DNA of 5,097 bases from Rikenellaceae bacterium (GCA_900769385.1 CAAGGO010000427.1:1-5097), one strand, 5' to 3'; shown: positions 1-5,097, counted from the stretch's first letter. The notes: generated by a model from the sequence alone, not told the origin. Translations and numbers: made by a program.

Positions 1-158
1 GGACTGACAAGCGATCTGAAAAACCTGCTGCGGTCTTCGCCGGGCATATGCTTGAATATTCTTGCAAGTCCTATGAGGAGATATATGAATATAAAGGCCA
101 TTCCAATCATAAATGGCAGGACAAAATTGTCATATCCCCCTAAAATACGTTCTCTCAT
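1..158 (-). CDS. N-terminal fragment of a membrane protein, probable membrane anchor of the Hdr-like complex (cut by window edge)
   Basis: This ORF was read directly from the minus strand; it opens with ATG at 158 and stays open for 52 codons to the window edge, so it is partial at its 3' end. An in-frame TAG lies 9 bases upstream of the ATG, so this is the first possible ATG, and an AGGA sequence 4 bases before it gives a plausible ribosome binding site. Residues 1-11 are short and polar, residues about 12-34 form one strongly hydrophobic helix (FVLPFMIGMAFIFIYLLIGL), and a basic stretch follows (RIFKHMPGEDRSR), which suggests a cytoplasmic loop after the helix. It follows the second HdrC-like gene by 73 bases in the same orientation. 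Known Hdr, Qmo and Dsr systems often pair such iron-sulfur subunits with a HdrE/NarI-like quinone-reactive membrane subunit, and that is the inferred role. Too little is visible to prove the family; an iron-sulfur protein with an N-terminal anchor is also possible. Confidence 0.7.
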   Translation of the reverse strand, partial: MRERILGGYDNFVLPFMIGMAFIFIYLLIGLARIFKHMPGEDRSRFFRSLVS

Positions 159-230
159 AGCGTCCTAATGAACCCGGTTTCCGGGTATATCCTGTTGTAG
201 GGAGTACCCTGAGACAGGACCTAAGTTAAA
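159..230 (-). other. intergenic region with two stem-loops between the small HdrC-like gene and the membrane gene
   Basis: The gap contains a perfect 6-bp stem with a 3-base loop (172-177 pairs with 181-186, ACCCGG/CCGGGT). It also has a two-part stem-loop in which 190-195 pairs with 214-219 (TCCTGT/ACAGGA) and 199-202 pairs with 207-210 (AGGG/CCCT), separated by a 3x3 internal loop. Neither is followed by a T-run in the direction of transcription, so they do not look like intrinsic terminators. They could affect mRNA processing, stability or translation of the downstream membrane gene. The structures are visible in the sequence; the function is inferred. Confidence 0.5.
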
Positions 231-554
231 TTATTGATATATTGCCAAAATGGATAAAATCAGGTGGCGTGTGTTTATTGCACGTGGACACACCATTGTG
301 CATTTGCCGCAAAGCAGGCATCCCTTAAGCAGATTCACTGCCTGTTGCTGTTTCCCGTTCTGCAGGGCAAGGATAGCGCTACGGACACTGGTGTTGGTAA
401 ATTTGCCGGCAGTGCAACTGGCAGTGCAGCTTCCACAAGCCATACATTTGAGCACATCAGGTTCTGCTTTGGCCAATGCTGCAAATTTGTCCCTGTCTGT
501 TTTGTCAAGGTCTATCCTGGAACTGGGGTTCAGTGTAAATCCAAACTTTTCCAT
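231..554 (-). CDS. small HdrC-like 4Fe-4S dicluster protein (second HdrC-like subunit)
   Basis: A 107-residue cytoplasmic iron-sulfur protein expected to pass electrons between the flavoprotein encoded just upstream and a partner subunit. It carries two full CxxCxxCxxxC motifs: C37, C40, C43, C47 and C79, C82, C85, C89. Only the second is followed by the usual proline (C89-P90); the first is followed by threonine. The C-terminal part (AINTRHLILSIL) matches the usual end of HdrC-type proteins. The ATG at 554 overlaps the TGA stop of the HdrA-like gene by one base (TGATG), a classic arrangement for translational coupling; a GTG at 557 is a less likely start. It is half the size of the first HdrC-like protein in this operon and lacks that protein's long C-terminal part. 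It resembles HdrC2 of sHdr operons, or the N-terminal half of QmoC with its membrane half encoded separately. Family assignment is firm; partner and substrate are inferred. Confidence 0.88.
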   Translation of the reverse strand: MEKFGFTLNPSSRIDLDKTDRDKFAALAKAEPDVLKCMACGSCTASCTAGKFTNTSVRSAILALQNGKQQQAVNLLKGCLLCGKCTMVCPRAINTRHLILSILAIYQ

Positions 555-1573
555 CACTTGGTTCTGCTTTTTACATAATTGTGGATTGCAAGGGCTGCAG
601 AAGATGCTTCATTCAAACTGTCGGGAAGAGTTTTGGGACCTGTGCAGGCTCCGGCAAAGAAGATTCCCGGTCTGGTGCTGTTCTGCAGCTGGAGAGGGGT
701 GGCGTCGGTTTCAAAGAAACCGTCCTGCGGGCTGTTGTGTAAACCAAGTTGGGAGGCAGTTGCTGCCCCTTCCGCGCAGTTCTGCATTCCGGCCATAAGT
801 ACCAGCAGATCCAATGTAACTTTTATGGGTTTTCCGCTTAGGGTGTCTTCTGCTTTTACAATAAGCTCTTTATCAATGTTTTCTGCAACCTCGGAGACTC
901 TTCCGCGGATAAACCTTACCCCGTAGTCTTTTTGCGCAGAAAGGTACATATCCTCATAGCCGCGGCCGAACATCCTCAGGTCCATATAGAAGCAGAGTAC
1001 CTGGGCATCAGGGAATTCCTGTTTTATTTCGCAGGCCTGTTTTACAGCAGTGGCGCAGCATACTTTTGAACAGTATCTGTTGCCTGCTTTTTCATCCCTT
1101 GAGCCCACACAGTGGACAAACCCTATTTTTTGGGGAGCCTCTGTTATCCTCTTGTCCTTTTTGGTCTTGAACCATTTTTCCAGGTCTGCATTTGTAATGA
1201 CCCTGTCATAGATTCCGTAACCGTATTCCTCTTTTTTTTGGGCAGGGAACAGGTCAAATCCTGTAGTGAACAGTACAGCCTCTGCCAGTACTGTAATTCC
1301 ATTGCTGAGTATTACATTGTATGAGTTCTTAAGAAGGTTTATGCTCTGTACAGTTGTTTCAGTGAAACATTTCACCTTGCCAATCCCTTTTATAAGCTGC
1401 TCCAGAACATCATCTGCTTTCTCACCGCCCGGAAACAGACGGTCCCATTTTGCCAGATGGCCACCAAGGGCAGGTGATTTCTCCACCAATATTACATTGT
1501 AGCCCAGATTGTCCAATTCTGCACCTGCTCTAAGTCCGGCAGGACCTCCTCCAATAACTACTATATTTTTCAT
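554..1573 (-). CDS. hdrA: HdrA-like FAD-dependent oxidoreductase, short form without extra ferredoxin domains
   Basis: A 339-residue flavoprotein, the expected electron hub of the complex. The N-terminus has a textbook dinucleotide-binding fold: VVIGGGPAGLRAGAEL at residues 5-20, an acidic strand end (LVEK, 29-32), then ALGGHLAKW. Residues 155-173 hold the HdrA cysteine signature: C155 in HCVGSRDE, then C168, C172 and C173 in YCSKVCC, expected to bind a 4Fe-4S cluster. FYMDLRMFGRGYEDMY (195-210) and the C-terminal GACTGPKTLPDS (308-319, FAD-binding) are also typical of HdrA. Methanogen HdrA is much longer, with additional ferredoxin clusters; those are absent, so the size fits sHdrA- or QmoA-type proteins. 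I chose the ATG at 1573, which puts the Rossmann motif at the start as usual. An in-frame TTG at 1609 would add 12 residues, but that stretch overlaps a duplicated non-coding element. The symbol is a family label only: no coenzyme M/B chemistry is implied. Confidence 0.9.
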   Translation of the reverse strand: MKNIVVIGGGPAGLRAGAELDNLGYNVILVEKSPALGGHLAKWDRLFPGGEKADDVLEQLIKGIGKVKCFTETTVQSINLLKNSYNVILSNGITVLAEAVLFTTGFDLFPAQKKEEYGYGIYDRVITNADLEKWFKTKKDKRITEAPQKIGFVHCVGSRDEKAGNRYCSKVCCATAVKQACEIKQEFPDAQVLCFYMDLRMFGRGYEDMYLSAQKDYGVRFIRGRVSEVAENIDKELIVKAEDTLSGKPIKVTLDLLVLMAGMQNCAEGAATASQLGLHNSPQDGFFETDATPLQLQNSTRPGIFFAGACTGPKTLPDSLNEASSAALAIHNYVKSRTK

Positions 1574-1679
1574 ATTTTTCAATTGCTTGATAATCTGCTC
1601 TTTATACAAAGAGACAACGTGATTTTAAAATTCCTAAAATACTGATAATCATTATTTTGTATAAAAAGACAACGTGATT
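1574..1679 (-). other. HdrB-HdrA intergenic region
   Basis: This 106-base gap is the longest within the Hdr-like gene set, whose other two upstream junctions are 9 bases or overlapping. It is AT-rich and made largely of two diverged copies of one element (listed separately). No TAnnTTTG promoter element and no hairpin followed by a T-run were found on the minus strand. It may be a site of internal regulation or mRNA processing, but nothing seen proves this. Confidence 0.4.
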
Positions 1680-1684
1680 TTAAA
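1588..1684. repeat. diverged direct repeat, two ~42-bp copies offset by 55 bp
   Basis: Copy 1 is 1588-1629 and copy 2 is 1643-1684. An 18-base core, AGACAACGTGATTTTAAA, is identical at 1612-1629 and 1667-1684, and an 8-base block TGATAATC is identical at 1588-1595 and 1643-1650. Over the 42 positions I count 34 matches with no gaps. Copy 2 overlaps the TAA stop of the HdrB-like gene (1680-1682), and copy 1 ends 14 bases before the HdrA-like ATG. Within the copies, TTTATACAAA (1601-1610) and TTTGTATAAA (1656-1665) are exact reverse complements, so the two copies could also pair with each other. An old local tandem duplication is the simplest explanation; a regulatory role is possible. Confidence 0.8.
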
Positions 1685-2747
1685 GTACTCCGCAGCTTGG
1701 GAGTTGCGGTTGTCCAAGGTCTTTGTTGTCCAATCCTTTGTATTTGGCATCGGGATCATAAGGGATTCCTATCTTGTCCAACAGAGGTTCGGGGCCAATC
1801 TGGTGCATCTGAAGGCCAAGGTCCCAAGGGTTGTATCCCATAACCAGCCCTGCAACTTCTTCATAGGTGAATACTGGTATTCCGTGTCCGTTTTCTCCAT
1901 AGGTCTTGCCCTCCATCTCTGCAATTACGTATTGCCAGCGGTCAAGAAAGTAGGGGCATCCAGGGCAGTTTGTGATTATCATATCCGGCTTGTAAGGCTC
2001 CATGCTTTCAAATTTCTTGTGGGTATTGGCCAATGAGTATCCCCTGTTGCTCCTTACGTGGTACTGGCGGAAGCCGTAGCCGCAGCAGTGTCTCCTCTCC
2101 GGGTAATCTACAACCTCTCCACCCCAGGCTTCAATCATTCCGGCAAGAACATAAGGGTATTCTGCCCCTCCAACGCTTTTGCTCGGGAACATTTTGCCAT
2201 AGTGGCAACCGATGTGCTCCACAACTTTAAGGGGTTTTCCGGTGTGGCGGTTTATAAGTTTGTATTTTGCCTGAGCTGCAATAAGATTGCGGTATTTGTA
2301 GATTATATCACTTGCGTGTGCCAGATATTTTGGTTTGGCAAACTCCAGACGGCAGGTTTCCCAAAGGTTTTCCCTTATTTTGGCTTCCAGCTGTGGAAAC
2401 TCGCGCCAGGTTTCAAGGGTTTCTGTATATAGTCCGAATGATGTTATACAGGAACATACGTAATTTTCATATCCATATTTGTGCATAAGGGCAAACTGCC
2501 TTGCAATTATGGTCATTGATGTCTCCTGCGGAATGGTATCGCAGTGGTAGGCAATTCCTCCGCAGGTTGTATGGTGCTCCGTTTCAAAGAAATCTTTTCC
2601 CAGTTTGTTCCTGGTTATATCCAGAAAGGTCTTTTCACTGGCAGGGAAGAGGTTCTGGCGGATGCAGCTCCGTACATAAAAGTAGTGGTCATCGGGAATA
2701 TCCTTCTGATAATCACTCCATATCTTCTGTTTTCCTTGGTATATCAT
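1680..2747 (-). CDS. hdrB: HdrB-like CCG-domain protein (heterodisulfide reductase subunit B family)
   Basis: A 355-residue cytoplasmic protein of the HdrB/CCG family, whose members bind non-cubane iron-sulfur clusters and act on disulfides or related sulfur substrates. The C-terminal CCG site is intact: C181 (GCHYG), C221-C222-G223 (HCCGYGF), and C261/C264 (NCPGCPYFLD). The N-terminal site is altered: C28 is present, but the CC pair reads T61-C62 (TTCGG) and the CxxC reads C98-S99-C100, so one ligand is lost and another is shifted. The C-terminal tail (GLVMGYNPWDLGLQMHQIG) is typical of HdrB. The ATG at 2747 begins 9 bases after the stop of the HdrC-like gene, so the two are surely cotranscribed and probably form a HdrBC pair. 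Length is somewhat above the roughly 300 residues usual for HdrB, mostly through an N-terminal lead of about 20 residues and a long tail. The substrate cannot be read from the sequence; coenzyme M/B heterodisulfide is very unlikely in this setting. Confidence 0.9.
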   Translation of the reverse strand: MIYQGKQKIWSDYQKDIPDDHYFYVRSCIRQNLFPASEKTFLDITRNKLGKDFFETEHHTTCGGIAYHCDTIPQETSMTIIARQFALMHKYGYENYVCSCITSFGLYTETLETWREFPQLEAKIRENLWETCRLEFAKPKYLAHASDIIYKYRNLIAAQAKYKLINRHTGKPLKVVEHIGCHYGKMFPSKSVGGAEYPYVLAGMIEAWGGEVVDYPERRHCCGYGFRQYHVRSNRGYSLANTHKKFESMEPYKPDMIITNCPGCPYFLDRWQYVIAEMEGKTYGENGHGIPVFTYEEVAGLVMGYNPWDLGLQMHQIGPEPLLDKIGIPYDPDAKYKGLDNKDLGQPQLPSCGVL

Positions 2748-2756
2748 TTTTAATGC

Positions 2757-3452
2757 CTATTCGTTCAGGTGTTCTTTTTCTGAGTTGTTGAATACGTGCC
2801 GGAAATATTCCTCCGGAGTAAGCCCCATCTCTTTTGCCTTTTCCATTGAGTGGCGGTTGATGGTATCTATACGGCGGGTTGCACCTGTGTGGTCAAAGAT
2901 TTTCTGCAGCTGCTGGAGGTCTTCCTGCGGAATTTTCCTTAATGCTCCAGGTCCTTCACCATCAAGGTTTGCGCCGTTGCGGGCGTATACATCCTCCATA
3001 TTCTGCTCAATCCATTCCCATACCGGGCCGGCTTCCGGATGGTCTTCCGACTTGAAGGTACGGGCATACACGCAGTATCCGTAATTGAGGATATTTTCAG
3101 TCATTATTTTGGTAAGGGCATATTGCTGGCGCCCCTTCTCACTGTGTGTGAAGTATCCCAGCTCCATTGAGAGGTTTCTCAATGCCATTACTACCAGCCC
3201 CGGTGCATTTTTGCGTGGACATCTGGTAAGGCACGACATACACTCTCCGCAGTACCATATTGTCTCGCTCTTCAGAAGTTCTTCAATCTGGGTGTCATCC
3301 TTGCTCTGTACAATATCTACAATACGGCGCGGGTCATATTTGTAAAACTCTGCAGCCGGACATATTGCTGTACAGGTACCACAGTTGATGCAAGCTTTCA
3401 GTCCCTCCTTAATTCTGTAGTCTTCAGTAAGTTTATCGTATAATTTGCCCAT
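2757..3452 (-). CDS. hdrC: HdrC-like 4Fe-4S dicluster protein (first HdrC-like subunit)
   Basis: A 231-residue cytoplasmic electron-transfer subunit, first of the structural genes. Two classical 4Fe-4S motifs lie in the N-terminal third: C21, C24, C27, C31-P32 and C68, C71, C74, C78-P79. The linker between them (YKYDPRRIVDIVQ) matches the HdrC pattern in which the segment after the first cluster reads PR. The remaining 150 residues have no cysteine clusters apart from isolated C127 in YCVYARTF; they are largely helical and charged, ending in a likely flexible acidic tail. In known complexes HdrC links the HdrA flavin to the HdrB non-cubane clusters, and the HdrB-like gene follows 9 bases downstream. 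The ATG at 3452 comes 25 bases after the MarR stop with no terminator between, so the gene is probably read from the MarR promoter. The symbol is a family label. Confidence 0.9.
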   Translation of the reverse strand: MGKLYDKLTEDYRIKEGLKACINCGTCTAICPAAEFYKYDPRRIVDIVQSKDDTQIEELLKSETIWYCGECMSCLTRCPRKNAPGLVVMALRNLSMELGYFTHSEKGRQQYALTKIMTENILNYGYCVYARTFKSEDHPEAGPVWEWIEQNMEDVYARNGANLDGEGPGALRKIPQEDLQQLQKIFDHTGATRRIDTINRHSMEKAKEMGLTPEEYFRHVFNNSEKEHLNE

Positions 3453-3477
3453 AATGCAGGATTGTTGTCATTGTTCC

Positions 3478-3963
3478 TCAATATTCAATTTCCGAAGGGT
3501 GTTCCCCCTGACTAGCTATGGCAAGCAGATTTGTCTCTTCATTCATATTCTCTGCCATTTTGCTCAGAACTTTAATGAAAGTTGCCATCTCATCCTGAGA
3601 AATGCCGTCTATAATCTGGTCAATTGCCTGTATGGCAACAGCTTTAAGCTTGTCTTTGCTCTCCTGTGCAAAAGGGGTGAGCTCAATAAGATTCTGGCGT
3701 CTGTCTGTCTTGTTTGCAACACGCTGTACAAGATCCTTCTTCTCCAGACCATCTATAAGCTTGACCACAGAGTTCTTGTCTTTCATAATATAATGTGCCA
3801 ACTCCTGCTGGGACATAGTGCCGTCATTCCAAATGGCATCCATTACAAGAAACTGCTCAGGTGTAATATTGAACCCGTTTTCCTGAAAAGTGTTTGAAAT
3901 GTGCTGCTTGAATCTGTTGTGTACCAAATTTAAAAATACACCTACCTGTTTATTGAGTATCAT
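3478..3963 (-). CDS. MarR-family winged-helix transcriptional regulator
   Basis: A 161-residue regulator with the standard MarR layout: an N-terminal dimerisation helix (about 1-30), a winged helix-turn-helix at about 34-96, and C-terminal dimerisation helices (about 97-145). MSQQELAHYIMKDKNSVVKLIDGLEKK (50-76) covers the HTH with its recognition helix, and TDRRQNLIELT (86-96) is the wing with the conserved DRR. The protein has no cysteine, so a thiol-switch mechanism such as that of OhrR is excluded; control by a bound small molecule is more likely. The ATG at 3963 sits 8 bases downstream of a perfect palindrome suited to a MarR dimer. The gene is followed after 25 bases by the HdrC-like gene in the same orientation with no terminator, which suggests that it controls itself and the Hdr-like operon. 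The ligand is unknown. Confidence 0.9.
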   Translation of the reverse strand: MILNKQVGVFLNLVHNRFKQHISNTFQENGFNITPEQFLVMDAIWNDGTMSQQELAHYIMKDKNSVVKLIDGLEKKDLVQRVANKTDRRQNLIELTPFAQESKDKLKAVAIQAIDQIIDGISQDEMATFIKVLSKMAENMNEETNLLAIASQGEHPSEIEY

Positions 3964-3971
3964 ATGATATA

Positions 3972-3985
3972 GTAAAATATTTTAC
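3972..3985. promoter_or_regulatory. palindromic operator candidate for the MarR regulator
   Basis: GTAAAATATTTTAC is a perfect 14-bp palindrome. Allowing one mismatched pair (3971/3986) it extends to 22 bp, 3968-3989. It lies between the candidate promoter and the MarR start codon, where binding by a dimeric repressor would block transcription. MarR proteins typically bind palindromes of this size near their own promoter; binding here is inferred. Confidence 0.6.
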
Positions 3986-4008
3986 AATAAAACACAAATG
4001 TAAGTCAA
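3979..4008 (-). promoter_or_regulatory. candidate promoter of the MarR-Hdr operon
   Basis: On the minus strand, TACATTTG (4002-3995) matches the Bacteroidetes -7 element TAnnTTTG, but no clear -33 TTTG is found at the usual distance (the nearest is TTTC with a 22-base spacer). An alternative sigma70-like reading is TTGACT (4008-4003), 18 bases, TAAAAT (3984-3979). In either reading the palindrome overlaps the start point or the -10 box, consistent with repression. The transcript would then have a short leader. Confidence 0.5.
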
Positions 4009-4047
4009 TTTTGTTTAAATTATAGAAAGATTTGAATGAAATGATAG

Positions 4048-4084
4048 AAAAAAGGTGGCCAATTTGATTTGGACCACCTTTTTT
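4048..4084 (-). terminator. intrinsic terminator of the antiporter gene, possibly bidirectional
   Basis: An 11-bp perfect stem pairs 4048-4058 (AAAAAAGGTGG) with 4074-4084. After a one-base bulge (A4073), four more pairs (CCAA 4059-4062 with TTGG 4069-4072) close a 6-base loop. Read on the minus strand, the 3' arm ends in six T's, and the structure starts 6 bases after the antiporter stop codon. The A-run on the other arm gives a T-run on the plus strand too. It separates the antiporter from the MarR-Hdr operon. Confidence 0.88.
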
Positions 4085-4090
4085 CCAATC

Positions 4091-5062
4091 TTATAGAGAT
4101 TTTAGTGTAAGCACTACAAATGCCACATAAATGCAAATGAGCAGTGCTCCCTCTATGCGGTCTATCTGTTTTTTCTTGAAGGTGAAGGCAAACAGGAATA
4201 CCAGAACTGAAGAAAGCATAAGGGTAATGAGATTCAGTGGTTTAACGCCGTTCATTACAAGCGGGTGTATTGTGGCACTTCCGCCAAGGATAAGGAAGAT
4301 ATTGCTCACATTTGATCCAATCACGTTTCCAAGGGCCTGGTCTGTATTCTTTTTCATTGCTGCCACAAGGCAGGATGCAAGTTCAGGAAGGGATGTGCCG
4401 CCTGCAACAATGGTTACCGCAATTACAGCGTCAGAAACTCCCAGGCTGCGGGCAATTGCAGATGCGGAGTTCACAAACATATCTCCACCGAATACAAGTC
4501 CGCAAAGGCCTCCAAGTACCATTACAACTGCCAACCATATTGGGGTGGGCTTTTTGCTTCCCGATGACTCGTTGGGAAGAGAGTCATTATTCTGTGAACT
4601 GCTTGAGTAGATTGTATAGGCCATAAATACCCCAAACAGGCATAGGAGCATAATTCCATTAACCCTTGAGATAGTATTTACTGCTGTACCGTCAAGCCAG
4701 GTTGCACAACCCATAGTGCACAGTACAAAAGATGCAAGAAGTGCAAACGGGATATCCTTTTTAATGTTGTTTGACGTTAGGGCAATTGGAGAGAAGAGGG
4801 CAGTGACACCCAGAATCATAAGGGTGTTGAATATATTTGAACCCAATACGTTTCCAACAGCAATGTCTGCATTTCCTTTTATGGCAGAAGCAAAGGATAC
4901 AACCATCTCAGGTGTGGATGTTCCAATTCCCACAATGGTCATACCAATTATAAAATCAGACAATCCGGCTTTTTTTGCAATTGCACTGGCTCCGTCCACA
5001 AGGTAATTTGCTCCAACAAGTATCAGTGCAAGGCCTGCTATCAGTAGTAGTATGTCAATCAT
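4091..5062 (-). CDS. yrbG: calcium/sodium antiporter, CaCA family (YrbG type)
   Basis: A 323-residue inner-membrane cation exchanger, full length for the bacterial CaCA family, expected to expel Ca2+ (or a similar cation) in exchange for Na+ or H+. It has the internal two-fold repeat that defines the family. The alpha-1 repeat (about 40-79) contains GIGTSTPE (45-52) and GNVLGSNIFN (70-79). The alpha-2 repeat (about 214-255) contains AGGTSLPE (220-227) and GNVIGSNVSN (245-254). The ion-coordinating glutamates E52 and E227 are both present. About ten hydrophobic helices are visible, and a polar serine-rich loop (about 153-172, SSSSQNNDSLPNESSGSKKP) separates the two halves. The ATG at 5062 begins directly with the first helix. 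It has its own terminator, so it is a separate unit from the Hdr-like operon, and no functional link is evident. The transported ion cannot be fixed from sequence alone; the gene symbol is by family resemblance. Confidence 0.93.
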   Translation of the reverse strand: MIDILLLIAGLALILVGANYLVDGASAIAKKAGLSDFIIGMTIVGIGTSTPEMVVSFASAIKGNADIAVGNVLGSNIFNTLMILGVTALFSPIALTSNNIKKDIPFALLASFVLCTMGCATWLDGTAVNTISRVNGIMLLCLFGVFMAYTIYSSSSQNNDSLPNESSGSKKPTPIWLAVVMVLGGLCGLVFGGDMFVNSASAIARSLGVSDAVIAVTIVAGGTSLPELASCLVAAMKKNTDQALGNVIGSNVSNIFLILGGSATIHPLVMNGVKPLNLITLMLSSVLVFLFAFTFKKKQIDRIEGALLICIYVAFVVLTLKSL

Positions 5063-5080
5063 ATATTCGTGTCATTTAAA

Positions 5081-5088
5081 TAAAGATA
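5081..5088 (-). promoter_or_regulatory. weak -7-like promoter element upstream of the antiporter gene
   Basis: On the minus strand TATCTTTA lies 18 bases upstream of the antiporter ATG and matches the Bacteroidetes TAnnTTTG element except for the last base. The matching -33 element would fall outside the window, so this cannot be confirmed here. Confidence 0.25.
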
Positions 5089-5097
5089 GCGGGAACC

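Noticed and set aside
172..219. Stem-loops after the small HdrC-like gene as an intrinsic terminator
   Set aside because: Neither hairpin is followed by a T-run on the minus strand, and a same-strand gene starts immediately afterwards.
555..557. GTG start for the small HdrC-like gene
   Set aside because: The adjacent ATG at 554 is the stronger start and forms the classical TGATG overlap with the preceding stop; the difference is one residue.
250..798. 182-codon plus-strand open frame
   Set aside because: It lies antisense to the small HdrC-like and HdrA-like genes, which carry clear cysteine and FAD motifs. Its product is an unstructured-looking Cys/Arg/Pro-rich shadow.
1574..1609. N-terminal extension of HdrA from a TTG start at 1609
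   Set aside because: It uses a rare start codon, it would precede the usual MKNIVVIGGGPAG start by 12 residues, and the DNA there is one copy of an intergenic duplicated element.
139..1642. 10-base match CCTAAAATAC at about 139-148 and 1633-1642 as a shared regulatory motif
   Set aside because: One copy is inside the coding region of the membrane gene and the other is between genes; the match is short and AT-rich, and no palindrome or promoter accompanies it.
4131..4610. 159-codon plus-strand open frame opposite the antiporter gene
   Set aside because: It is antisense to a complete CaCA antiporter with both alpha repeats; the reading frame shows no recognisable domain and looks like a codon-bias shadow.

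Overview
The window reads as a bacterial genome segment, most likely from a Bacteroidales/Bacteroidetes organism. The reasons are moderate GC, gene starts mostly without a Shine-Dalgarno sequence, and a TAnnTTTG-type promoter element upstream of the MarR gene. The taxonomic call is an inference; no marker gene is present. All genes lie on the minus strand, so transcription runs from high to low coordinates.

Layout in transcription order: (1) 5062-4091, a complete CaCA-family calcium/sodium antiporter with its own strong hairpin terminator at 4048-4084. (2) A 127-bp spacer holding that terminator, a candidate promoter and a perfect 14-bp palindrome just in front of the next gene. (3) 3963-3478, a MarR-family repressor. 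(4) A tightly packed set of heterodisulfide-reductase-like genes: a HdrC-like two-cluster protein (3452-2757), a HdrB-like CCG protein (2747-1680), a short HdrA-like flavoprotein (1573-554), a second small HdrC-like protein (554-231), and the first 52 codons of a membrane protein that runs off the window (158-1).

The Hdr-like genes do not belong to methanogenesis. The order C-B-A-C resembles the start of the sHdr (sulfur-oxidation) operon and also parts of Qmo/Hdr complexes, but a membrane protein follows the second HdrC-like gene. The HdrA-like protein is only about 339 residues and lacks extra ferredoxin domains. The simplest reading is a cytoplasmic flavin/iron-sulfur module that exchanges electrons between a thiol/disulfide-type or other unknown substrate at HdrB and the membrane, probably the quinone pool. 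The MarR protein probably represses the whole operon, including itself, through the palindrome. Substrate and direction are unknown.

Non-coding structure is limited but notable: a diverged duplication in the 106-bp HdrB-HdrA gap, and two stem-loops plus a possible ribosome-site-sequestering pairing in the 73-bp HdrC2-membrane gene gap. No RNA genes, insertion sequences, CRISPR arrays or gene-free stretches above 300 bp were seen.
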